From Mytilisepta virgata (taxonomy: Eukaryota; Mollusca; Bivalvia; Mytilida; Mytilidae), in NCBI GenBank assembly GCA_028015205.1, contig CM051521.1, positions 100,106,513 through 100,170,512 of the forward strand: 64,000 nucleotides of DNA, written 5' to 3'. The stretch's first letter is position 1. Every line of letters starts with the position of its first letter. Under the pieces are notes generated by a model. That model was not told the origin of the DNA and made no database searches. It saw nothing but the letters and a program-made list of their open reading frames with translations. The position numbers and the translations under genes are program-made. This document shows positions 33,701 through 44,300 of the stretch, in pieces.

Positions 33701-36700
33701 CAAACATTCCTGTCATTCTTGTGATAAGAGTGAAATATGATTTGGTTGCAATGCAATGTACCTTTCCCCCCCAAAAATAGGTTTAGAATCTTCTAGCAAA
33801 TGAACTACAACCAAGAATTATCAGTTCTAATGACGAGAATATCTACAGTTGATTACCCCCCCCCCCCACACACACACAAGTTTAGACTATCCATTATTTT
33901 GAATTTCTACACATTAACATATTATAGTGTTACTGACTTGCTGATTCTGTATTGGCCCGTATTGGCAAGTTATGTAAAATATGTTTAAAATTGCCCATTC
34001 AATACTAGATGATCAGAGCTAATAAAGATCAGTAAGTTAAACTTAACCATGCAATACGGAAAAAACTGGCTCAGTACGGAAAAAACAGGCCCAATACGGA
34101 CAAGCTCAATATGGATATTCTACTTCCGGTAGTCAACAAAATCTAGAAGTTTTGCGTTATTTGAGAATAGTAAAAGTATGTAAGTTCCAGGCAAAATTTT
34201 TACTGCACACACTACAGCTAAATGCAAAATGTCATATAGAGAAATCCTAACAGTATATGTATACCCAGTAATAAATTTCTTATTTTACATAACTGGTTAA
34301 TAAAGGTGTCATAGAATGGGTTTTTGTTCCTTTTGGTCCTGTATTATGTCCTTTGACAAGTCGTATTGGGCCCAAAACTACTGACCTTGGACATAATACA
34401 GGACCAATATGAAAAAAAACCCATTCTATAACCGTATAGTATTGATTCAAGGTTAGCTGTATTGGTCCCGAGTCCCGAGGAGTCAGCTTTTATTAAATAA
34501 TCTAAACAGTTAGTAACACTTTTATTAAATAATCTAAACAGTTCGTAACACTTTTACTTAATAATCTAAACAGTCTATACAGCTGGTCCGTATGATTAGG
34601 CCATATGACAAAATAGTCTGTAGGACCTGTCCGTATGGAATTTGATCCATATTGCCCTGTTTCCAAATTGACTTGGCAATATGACCTTCCGTATTGTTCC
34701 GGGCCGAAAATCTGTATTAAATTATTAACCAGATAAATTTTCATATAAATGCTGGTATCTATAAAGACCAGGGGAACGTAAAATATTAGTCATATTAAGG
34801 CTTTTTAAACATATTATTTAATAACCTAATATTATGGACGACTTAACAGCAATATTGTCCAAGGACAACGGTATTATTCGCCGCTATTGTTTTTGAAGCT
34901 ATGTTATTTGCCATTTTTCATGAGAAAAAGATGCCGTTAAAATTGTTCCACAAAACGGGATTATTCATGAACCAATCAATTCATTTTTTTACATGTGAGG
35001 TATAATAATAAAATATAAATGTGGAAAAAAAAGATAAAGCTATAATCATAGCGAAAACTGAAGCATTGGGACGTTATATTTAGACTTCTGGAACAAAATT
35101 CCGAAAGCTTATGGCGCAGCTACTATTCCATATCAAGATTTACACTCTAAACGAGAATATATTGGAAGAGGTGAAGTTGCAAAAGTCAGCGTATTATTAT
35201 CCTTATTATTGGATGTAACGCGTCATTTGATTGATCAAATTTTTTTCGTCTATGATATTATAGACTAAATTTTCTTTTCTTCTATGACATCATTAAAGGA
35301 AATCCCAACGTTTTAGACGTCAAAACAACCAGTGGAATTAAATTATAAGGATTGACAATAATTTTGTTTTCAATCTATTCGAAATAACCTCAATGCACAT
35401 GGTGCACACTTTCAAATAATACGCGCGTTATTTAGTGTGCACCACATGATTGAGGTTATTTCTTCATACACTGGAAAAAAAATTACAGTCAATAGTTAAA
35501 TAAATATTTTTGTAGAATTTGTTTACTTTTAATTGTAATTAGTCTCTAGATATAGTTTAACAGCTCTGTTGCTAGTATCTCGATACAAGCTTGAATTGAT
35601 ACTTTAAGTTTACTTTTACTAAAATTTTATTTAAAAGAGACTAAGGAGTATCTCCCTCATGCATAGCTCAGTCCTTTACGCTTTTTGTCATTTACTGTTG
35701 TTTTGATCTAAGTTTTAGTTTACACCATTTTAGGACTTAAGCACAATTATGAGTAAATGTGCACATCTTTTGCACTAAATAGGATGGATTGATTTCAGCC
35801 ATTATTTTGTCTCATCAGACATAAAAAGTTAAAATTAAGATTTCAGATTCGAATTTGTATCTATTTTTATCGTATAATGATCGTACTTTCACAATTGATC
35901 AATCATTATACAAAATTCCTTCCATGATGCAAGAGCGACGTCTTAAACGTCTGCCAGATGAAGGATTTGAGGAAAATTGAGTGTTTTCACAGTAGATTTT
36001 AGTCTAAACAACTGTGAGCAACAGCCTTTCCCAAACAGATTTTTTTAATATTATGTTTGTCTTAGATAAAGACAAATTTCAGTGGAATATCTTATTGAGC
36101 AAGGCTGCTGCTCTTATAAATTTTTAATTCAAAGTCCTAAAAAGAGTGACATTTGCATGTTGTTTTTCACTGATTTCTTCTTTGACAGCATATTGCAGCT
36201 ATTACAAAAAAATTCTTGTTGAAATAACATTTTTTTAAAATGTAACATTTTAAGAGTATTTAATGATAGCTGAGAGTAAGATGTTCTTTGTTTTTTAATT
36301 CAAGGTGCCAAATAACAGACCAACCATGTCCTTTGATATCATTACATGTTACATATATTTTACAGTTATAAACAAGGCTAACACCAAACTGACAGACCCA
36401 GTACAAAAACTCAGATATGACGCAATAGAACTACCACTGATACTTGAGAGTCAGGCAAACCGACAAGGTATATTGATGTACAACTAACGATTTTTCGAAG
36501 CTCCGTTATGTTATTGTTTTGTCCGGGGTACTGTCTATTTGATGGCTTTACATTGTTGACCGTACATGTAGACAACAGCTCTTTAAAGTAATTTTTTTGT
36601 CCGGGGTCCTGTCTCTTGGGTGGCGTTTCATTGTTGACCGTACAGGTAGACAACAGCTCTTGAATGTAATTTGTTTTGTCCGGGGTTCAGTCTGTTGGGG

Positions 36701-38487
36701 GGCGTTTCATTGTTGACCGTACAGGTAGACAACATCTCTTATATATTTTTGTCCGAGGTTCTGCCTGGATGGAGTTTCACTGTTGACCTTTCAAGTTATC
36801 CATTTTGATGTTTGCTAACAGAATGAAATAAATCATTTTCTTGTATTTTTTTCCCTTATCTCTCTAGGACAAGGACAGGGATACCAACATGCTAGTCACC
36901 GTTCTGACAGTCAATACCACCAGCGTTCATATCAGACATTTAGAAAACGGAACGTCTTTGAAAGGACAGATGAAGATTTTGTAAGTTTAAAGTTCAGTGT
37001 ATGTAATAAATGTGGTATGTATTTAATTGGCATTAATATCTGCAATTTCTGAAGTCGCCATCTGATAGCCAAGAGTGATTAACTATAAGTGTTTTTCCGA
37101 AAGATCTGTCACAGTGTTGTTGGTTGTATGGTAAATCATTTATTAACTAAGCTTTCATAATTTAGAACAGTTGAATGTCTCAATTGTAAAATCCGTGTAA
37201 GAAGGGAGGTAACTCAAACTTCATGCTTTCTTTACACTGTTTTGAGGGGAAAACAAATAAATTTTAATAGATGATAGATGATGTTTATCTAATACATGCA
37301 AGTATTACACATCAAGTTACCTTATAGTATTAACATGTACAGTGCATGTGAATTCGAATATTGATAACTCCCAATAAATAAAATACTAGTACTTTAACAA
37401 AAAAAACCCCGAGGATTTCTTATATTATTTTGATTTGCTACCGTAGGGTATTTTTATTCGCTAACAGTGAGATATATGCCGAAATACTAAATCCTTTATA
37501 AAAATTAATAAGTACTACTGTTGCATGTCTTGAAAGCAAAATCTGATAAGCTTACAACATTTAATTTTTTTTATGTGTTTCCAGATGAAGTTTCTATTGC
37601 TTTTCGGAATACCTATCTTGATACTGTTGCTATATCCGGTTTTCTCCACTTTCTTTACATCACCAGAAGATTTCAAGCTTAGGAAATCTGGGTTTGTAAT
37701 CAAATAGATATGCATAAAACCTTTATGTTACCTTTATTGAACTTTTCTTGGTGCATAAATGACAGAAAGTTTAACAACTTTTGAAGACTGTATGACAATA
37801 TAGATTGATAAAAGATCTGAAATCCGTAATTTTAATTTGAAGACGTCAGTAACGTGCTTCTGAAAAGTGACATTTTATCAAACAGTTTGATGTTTTATAT
37901 TCTAATAAAAATAAAAATCTCGTTTAGCACGTGCTCTTATGACCACGATTATGGCGGAGACAGTACGGAGAATATTTTAAAATTACAGTCATTTTTTAGG
38001 TGTCAAATATTACATGTAATTATAAGAATTGAATGCATCATCTTGAGAAGCGCATCATACGAAATGTGCTTTGTTCAACATGGTCAAGGCTTTTACACAC
38101 AGATAAACAATTTAATTCTTAGTTAAACGCTTTAACAATAAACTAACAAGCATAAAATGTACCCAGCTTCACAAATATATACAGCTAATTCGCACTGTCT
38201 ACAACTATTTCAACTAAAACTTCCTGAAAGTAATAATTACTAAACTTTGATAGTCATTTTTGGTAGTCCAAATACATGTAGCTTTAAGAAATCGATAGTA
38301 AAATATATCTATAAATCTGACAGCAGTGTATATTTTCACTTTATTTAGGGATTTTACAGAACTCCGTTTTACAAGTATAAGAAGAATTCCGTTTTATGTA
38401 AAGAAGGATTTTCAGCCAGAGAGTCTAAAGGAATATCATGAACTTGAAGAAAGTGTAGAGAATAAATATTATAGATTATATAACTAA
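30796..38487 (+). CDS. DNAJB12/DNAJB14-like membrane J-domain co-chaperone, 238 aa
   Basis: Probable Hsp70 co-chaperone anchored in the ER membrane, by homology to DNAJB12/14. Exons are 30796-30899, 33036-33187, 36366-36467, 36868-36980, 37585-37691 and 38349-38487, with GT-AG borders and phases 2, 1, 1, 0, 2; the coding total is 717 nt. An acidic N-terminus and the family-like YTQEQLDHVNR precede the J domain (about residues 45-110): YYDILGVPR, SYRRLSLLLHPDKNSAPRAE with the HPD triad intact, and LTDPVQKLRYD. A Gln/His/Arg-rich linker and one membrane helix (LLLFGIPILILLLYPVF) follow. The start of the DUF1977-type tail comes last (RIPFYVKKDF, ELEESVENKYYRLYN-stop). The family normally continues for dozens of residues after this point. 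Here the stop lies against the 3' end of an antisense LINE, so the tail may be truncated. The exon 5 donor (GTTTGT) is weak. Confidence 0.85.
31139..31200 (+). other. Hammerhead-ribozyme-like motif in the J-protein intron
   Basis: CTGATGAGTC, the loop ACAAAT, CGACGAAAT, then ATGTGCAC-ATC-GTGTGCAT form the boxes CTGATGA and GAAA around a GTC/GAC stem II and an 8-pair stem III. I could not find good pairing for stem I. AAAATTGGTATCA follows, as in the copy at 2980-3045 (opposite strand). It is probably the end of a Penelope-like element or related retroelement. Confidence 0.5.
31477..31598 (+). repeat. Four tandem 30/31-bp units
   Basis: The unit GGGCCATTACAGGATTTTGT plus TATAATAACC is repeated at 31477, 31507, 31537 and 31568; the last two have a 1-bp insertion (TTCATAAT). 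The units are nearly identical, so the array is recent. Its words (GGGCCATTA, ATAAC) recur in the foldback at 31824-31977. Confidence 0.85.
31824..31977. repeat. Foldback module, 154 bp
   Basis: The left arm GGTGTTCTCATAATCTCCCT then GTTATATGTCC pairs with the right arm GGACATATAACAGGGCCATT then ATGAAAACACC. The loop repeats AATGGCC and GGCCT words. It has the same design as the module at 34310-34430. Confidence 0.7.
32015..32810. repeat. Decayed tandem array of about 140-176-bp units (pearl-like)
   Basis: About five units share AAGTCCCATAACTCCTGTAA, AAAATGGCGGTA, ATCATAGGTAACATTC, TGCAAAATATA and TAGTTTCAGAGG-TTGCGTCCACAAG. Anchors lie near 32019, about 32150, 32308, 32484 and 32651. The right end, GACACACGGACGCAGATAA, is like the ACGG-rich border of other bivalve elements in this window. 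Non-coding, and in an intron. Confidence 0.6.
34310..34430. repeat. Foldback module, about 120 bp, same design as 31824-31977
   Basis: The left arm ATAGAATGGGTTTTTGTTCC, then TTTGGTCCTGTATTATGTCC, pairs with GGACATAATACAGGACCAAT and ATGAAAAAAAACCCATTCTA. Flanking DNA repeats CCGTATTG/CAATACGG words, as the 31.5-kb module repeats GGGCCATTA words. Confidence 0.7.
34488..34577 (+). repeat. Two and a half tandem 32-bp units
   Basis: The unit TTTTATTAAATAATCTAAAC plus AGTTAGTAACAC starts at 34488 and 34520, with a partial third from 34552. Nearly identical copies. Confidence 0.8.
35205..35505 (+). repeat. Dispersed palindromic repeat, copy 1 (pair with 48497-48770)
   Basis: About 280-300 bp are shared with 48497-48770 in the same orientation: TTGGATGTAACGCGTCA, ATAGACTAAATTTTC, ACGTTTTAGACGTCAAAACA and GTGCACCACATGATTGAGGT. 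The right half is an inverted repeat (ATAACCTCAATGCACATGGT against ACCACATGATTGAGGTTAT). It looks like a non-autonomous element; ends are uncertain. Confidence 0.75.
36511..36800 (+). repeat. Four tandem units of about 78 bp in J-protein intron 3
   Basis: Each unit has TTTTGTCCGGGGT, CTGTCT, a TTTCATTGTTGACCGTACAG block and GTAGACAACAGCTCTT. Anchors are at 36521, 36599, 36678 and 36751, so the spacings are 78, 79 and 73. The array fills most of the intron between exons 3 and 4. Confidence 0.85.
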
Positions 38488-40385
38488 CTTTATTTGCAAA
38501 CAATACCCATTTCGGTCATAGCAATACAAATGTCACATACAAAAAACATATTTGAACATCAATTTATTATACATGTATAAACAGATAACTAATATAGTCA
38601 AGAGTCTCCTTTTCTCAGTTCTAATGACTGTTTTATAAAAGAAACTACCATATTGATATCTTTGGGCGTTGATGGGTTTAATATAAGTTTAAGTTTTGCA
38701 ATGTCATTTAAATCAAGGAAGTCGTCGTATACTTCCAAGAAGTATTCTATCATTTTTTGTCTATAAATACTATTACTATTGCATTCTAGGAAGAAATGTT
38801 TTTCATCGTCAAGTTTCTGACACGTATGACATAGTCTTTGATTTCTGGGAACTTTCTTATATCTCAAGAGTTCTATTAATAATTCATGGTCACTCAGTCT
38901 AAATTTAGTGAGAATTTTACGTGTTTCTTTATTAGGATGGGACAAGTAGTATTCCATTTTATATTCTGATTTTATAAATTTATATAAGTATATTTTATTT
39001 TGTTCATTTAAATCATTAATTTTATTTTGGATCAAATCCAAATAATACATATTAGTATTAGTTTTCACACTATTTCTTTTTTGTTTTGTCTCTTTTAAAG
39101 TTTTACATTTATGTACTTCATTAACTTTATTATTTGTTTCATCTGTTATAGATTTTGCATATGTGTACCAGGAGTATATACCTTCATTATCTAAGATTTT
39201 TGAAAGACTCAGTGCTTCCTTAACAAGGGGATTTAAAGTTTCATTGTGAAGCCTTGAGAGATACATAATAGATTGGGATTTTATGAAGGATTCAACAGGA
39301 ATTACCCCCAATTCGGCCCTAATAGCAATATTTGTTGCACTTCTTTTAGTGCCAAATGTATATTTTAAAAACTCAAGTTGTAATTTTTCCATTGGAGTTT
39401 TATCAATAAAGGATAAAATATCTACATTAGATGTATTTACGCTAGCTCGTCTTTGAGCTCTGTAGAGTTTAATATAAGAGTCCATAAAACAGATCTCTTG
39501 ATTATAAGTCAAAATAGGCTTCACTAAGGTATCAAATAAGTTACAAGATACCTTTACCGGTAAATTTCCATAATCCGACGTATAGGCCTTGGTGGCAAAT
39601 AATACTTTTCTAGCTTTATTTGCTAACTCTAAGGTACAAGAATTAAAGTTACCATTATTTGTAATTTCACACCCTAAATATTTATATTTGCTGACATTTT
39701 CTAAAAATTCTCCTTTATACATGGAAATATTGTTGTTATGTTTTAATTTTGGAGGATTATTTTGAAAAATCATAGTTTTTGACTTTTTCACATTGACTGT
39801 TAGATGCCAATTATCACAATAGTGTGACAATGAATCAATACTTTTTTGCAATCCAGACTGTGTTTCTGATAGAATAATTAGATCATCTGCAAAGAGAAGA
39901 CTTCCTATATATGAGTCAACAAGTTTTGGGGGACTGTGTTCCTTCTGTTCAAATAAATGACTAATGTCATTGATGAATATATTAAATAGAGTAGGGCTCA
40001 CTGCATCTCCTTGTCTTACACCTTTATCTATGTTAAAAAACTTTGAATGAAGATTTTTATTTTTAAATGCACTTTCCGTATTTTGAAATTGTTTTTTAAT
40101 AATATTATACATATTTGCTCCAATACCTTGTTCTAAAATTTTGTACATAAGCCCTTTTCTCCATAAGGAGTCAAATGCCTTTTGCAGGTCCACAAAACAT
40201 ACGAATATCTTCTTCTTATTTTTGTGAACATATTTATTAATAAGACTTTTTAAAATAAATATACAGTCTGATGTCCTGTGATTTGATCTAAATCCAAATT
40301 GTGATGGATTATACTTATTTTCTAAAAATGAAGTGAGTCTATCATTTAGCAGTGCAACTATATATAAGAAATACGGACAGCTCAT
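38488..40385 (-). mobile_element. 5'-truncated LINE (copy A) with 595-codon reverse-transcriptase frame
   Basis: The open frame runs from 40385 to 38598. It lacks the endonuclease and the first RT blocks. It keeps FGFRSNHRTSD, FVCFVDLQKAFDSL (motif A), GVRQGDAVSPTLFN (motif B) and SLLFADDLIIL (catalytic FADD), and near residues 519-535 a Cys-His cluster CHTCQKLDDEKHFFLEC. It ends IKQSLELRKGDS-stop. There are no internal stops, so it is young compared with copies B (18.96-20.69 kb) and C (61.4-61.9 kb), which share the same C-terminus. The 3' UTR runs toward 38488 and ends in CAAATAAAGTTAGTTAT, against the stop codon of the convergent J-protein gene. I assign it to non-LTR retrotransposons but not to a clade. 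Confidence 0.88.
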
Positions 40386-41300
40386 ACTATTGGTAATTCT
40401 GTTTTCTGTGATGTTATCTTTATTCGTTGTCGTTTATTCAGATTTACTAAATTCATACAGATTATTTTATCCTACAACCAGAAATATAAATACCAGAGAG
40501 AAAAAAAAACTGACAATACTAGTACTTCTTGCAATATAGTACAGGACTAACAATCAATTTACTCTCTACTCTGTGATTCTATCTGGATCTTTCAACTGTT
40601 TAACGTAATCTTAATCACAAGGTTTAAGTAAAATTGGTTTGTTATACATATCAGTATTTAGTTGTCTTATATATCTAGTAAAAGTTTCACTTTAAAATAA
40701 AAATCGACAGGATATAAAAAAAAATCTATTGTAAGAACTAAAAGACTCATATATGGCACATGTACATAAGTGCAGAGGATCAAATTATGTCAAAATTATA
40801 AAATTAATATGAACTAAAAGCTAGCAATGAATCAATTTAATAGTATACCGCAGTCCAGTCATTAGCCCATCACTCACAACAGTCGAAAGTATATCACGCT
40901 AACACCTTTAGTGTCAAAACAGGTAGTGAAAATCATAAGAAATCTCTGTATAGATATAGAGCCCTATAGTCTCTCCAGCAATTGTTCATGTTCCATGTTT
41001 TTTTTTCTGTCTATGATGCTCATTTGTTGAATAATCAGGGCATTCGACAGTATAACCCACAGCTGGCCTCTTCTCTGAAACCTCTTCTGACAATCATTTA
41101 GAAAGTAGAAAAGACTATTAGTATTAAATATTTGTCAAGAGAATTTGTTTTAGTGAATCATGTATTACATATGATTGAAGTACAAAATGTACAATGATCT
41201 ATAAGGCAATACAAAATTATCTTTTTTCTTGGGATTTGGCCGCTCCGATTGTTGGACGATGTAAATTTTAAGAACAAATTTTTTGCCGCCTCATTTTGTA
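40386..41300. other. Between the LINE and the pearl/Helitron-like element
   Basis: No gene. A 50-residue frame with a hydrophobic stretch starts near the LINE junction (LILLVILFSVMLSLFVVVYS, about 40381-40440), but nothing supports its use. Confidence 0.4.
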
Positions 41301-44300
41301 ACTAGAGGCTCTCAAGAGCCTGTGTCGCTCACCTGTATCTAATGTGATTTTGGAAATTATGTAAAATTATATAATGATTGAGACCAAGATTGGTGTAATT
41401 TGACACAGTATTTAAAATTAAAAACAGGTCATCTTAGTGTAGTCTTACAATAGCTACTGAAGACATCTTATCATTATTATTTTTGAATATGTGGTCAAGT
41501 TGTGACCATTCAGAATTTTTTTTACAATTTTCTGATAGACTTCTAAACATCTTGGTCAGCACCTCATAAGGAACATTCATGCTATGTTTTGTTACATTCC
41601 ATTCAGTGGTTCTCTAAAAGAAGTCATTTGTATGCATTTCCCATAGGGTCCAATGTTAAACTTAGTCCCCCGCTGGCGGCCATCTTGGATGATGGATCGG
41701 CTACAAAGTAACAACGCTTGGTCAGCACTTCATAAGGAACATTCATGCCAGATTTAGTTTCATTCCATTCAGTGGTTCTCTAAAAGAAGTCATTTGTATG
41801 CATTTCCCATAGGGTCCTATGTAAAACTAAGTTCCCCGCTGGCGGCCATCTTGGATGATGGATCAGCTACAAAGTAACAACACTTGGTCAGCACTTCATA
41901 AGGAATATTCATGCCATGTTTGGTTTCATTCCATTAAGTGGGTCACTAAAAGAAGTCATTTGTATGCATTTCCCATAGGGTTCTATGTTAAACTAAGTCC
42001 CCCGCTGGCGACCATCTTGGATTATGGATCGGCTACAAAGTAACAACACTTGATCAGCACCTCATAAGGAACATTCATGCCATGTTTGGTTTCATTCTAA
42101 GTCCCCCTCTGGCGCCCATCTTGGATGATGGATCGGCTACAAAGTAACAACACTTGGTCAGCACCTCATAAGGAACATTCATGCCAGATTTAGTTTCATT
42201 CCATTCAGTGGTTCTCTAAAAGAAGTCATTTGTATGCATTTCCCATAGGGTCCTATGTTAAACTAAGTTCCCCGCTGGCGGCCATCTTGGATGATGGATC
42301 AGCTACAAAGTAACAACACTTGGTCAGCACCTCATAAGGAATATTCATGCCATGTTTGGTTTCATTCCATTAAGTGGATTACTAAAAGAAGTCATTTGTA
42401 TGCATTTCCCATAGGGTTCTATGTTAAACTAAGTCCCCCGCTGGCGGCCATCTCGGATTATGGATCGGCTACAAAGTAACAACACTTGGTCAGCACCTCA
42501 TAAGGAACATTCATGCCATGTTTGATTTCATTCCATTCAACGGTTCTCTAAAAGAAGTCATTTGTATGCATTTCCCATAGGGTCCTATGTTAAACTAAGT
42601 TCCCGGCTGGCGGCCATCTTGGATGATGGATCGGCTACAAAGTAACAACACTTGGTCAGCACTTCATAAGGAACATTCATGCCAGATTTAGTTCCATTCC
42701 ATTCAGTGGTTCTCTAAAAGAAGTCATTTGTATGCATTTCCCATAGGGTCCTATGTTAAACTAAGTTCCCCGCTGGCGGCCATCTTGGATGATGGATCAG
42801 CTACAAAGTAACAACACTTGGTCAGCACTTCATAAGGAATATTCATGCCATGTTTGGTTTCATTCCATTAAGTGGGTCACTAAAAGAAGTCATTTGTATG
42901 CATTTCCCATAGGGTTCTATGTTAAACTAAGTCCCCCGCTGGCGGCCATCTTGGATTATGGATCGGCTACAAAGTAACAACACTTGATCAGCACCTCATA
43001 AGGAACATTCATGCCATGTTTGGTTTCATTCCATTCAACGGTTCTCTAAAAGAAGTCATTTGTATGCATTTCCCATAGGGTCCTATGTTAAACTAAGTCC
43101 CCCTCTGGCGCCCATCTTGGATGATGGATCGGCTACAAAGTAACAACACTTGGTCAGCACCTCATAAGGAACATTCATGCCAGATTTAGTTTCATTCCAT
43201 TCAGTGGTTCTCTAAAAGAAGTCATTTGTATGCATTTCCCATAGGGTCCTATGTTAAAGTAAGTTCCCCGCTGGCGGCCATCTTGAATTATGGATCGGCT
43301 ACAAAGTAACAACACTTGGTCAGCACTTCATAAGGAATATTCATGCCATGTTTGGTTTCATTCCATTAAGTGGGTCACTAAAAGAAGTCATTTGTATGCA
43401 TTTCCCATAGGGTTCTATGTTAAACTAAGTCCCCGCTGGCGGCCATCTTGGATTATGGATCGGCTACAAAGTAACAACACTTGGTCAGCACCTCATAAGG
43501 AACATTCATGCCATGTTTGGTTTCATTCCATTCAACGGTTCTCTAAAAGAAGTCATTTGTATGCATTTCCCATAGGGTCCTATGTTAAACTAAGTCCCCC
43601 TCTGGCGCCCATCTTGGATGATGGATCGGCTACAAAGTAACAACACTTGGTCAGCACCTCATAAGGAACATTCATGCCAGATTTAGTTTCATTCCATTCA
43701 GTGGTTCTCTAAAAGAAGTCATTTGTATGCATTTCCCATAGGGTCCTATGTTAAACTAAGTTCCCCGCTGGCGGCCATCTTGGATGATGGATCAGCTACA
43801 AAGTAACAACACTTGGTCAGCACTTCATAAGGAATATTCATGCCATGTTTGGTTTCATTCCATTAAGTGGGTCACTAAAAGAAGTCATTTGTATGCATTT
43901 CCCATAGGGTTCTATGTTAAACTAAGTCCCCCACTGGCGGCCATCTTGGATTATGGATCGGCTACAAAGTAACAACTCTTAGTCAGCACCTCATAAGGAA
44001 CATTCATGCCATGTTTGGTTTCATTCCATTCAACGATTCTCTAAAAGAAGTCATTTGTATGCATTTCCCATAGGGTCCTATGTTAAACTAAGTCCCCCTC
44101 TGGCGCCCATCTTGGATGATGGATCGGCTACAAAGTAACAACACTTGGTCAGCACCTCATAGGAACATTCATGCCAGATTTAGTTTCATTCCATTCAGTG
44201 GTTCTCTAAAAGAAGTCATTTGTATGCATTTCCCATAGGGTCCTATGTTAAACTAAGTTCCCCGCTGGCGGCCATCTTGGATGATGGATCAGCTACAAAG

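Larger units (their letters stand above)
33188..36365 (+). other. J-protein intron 2
   Basis: This intron of 3.2 kb holds a foldback module (34310-34430), a three-unit tandem (34488-34577), short CAATACGGAAAAAAC repeats (about 34050-34110) and a dispersed palindromic repeat (35205-35505). No genes. Introns 4 and 5 (36981-37584, 37692-38348) show nothing. Confidence 0.55.

Noticed and set aside
40381..40539. Hydrophobic frame right of the LINE as a continuation of the J-protein gene
   Set aside because: The sequence does not resemble the DUF1977 tail, and no acceptor site or phase match was found.
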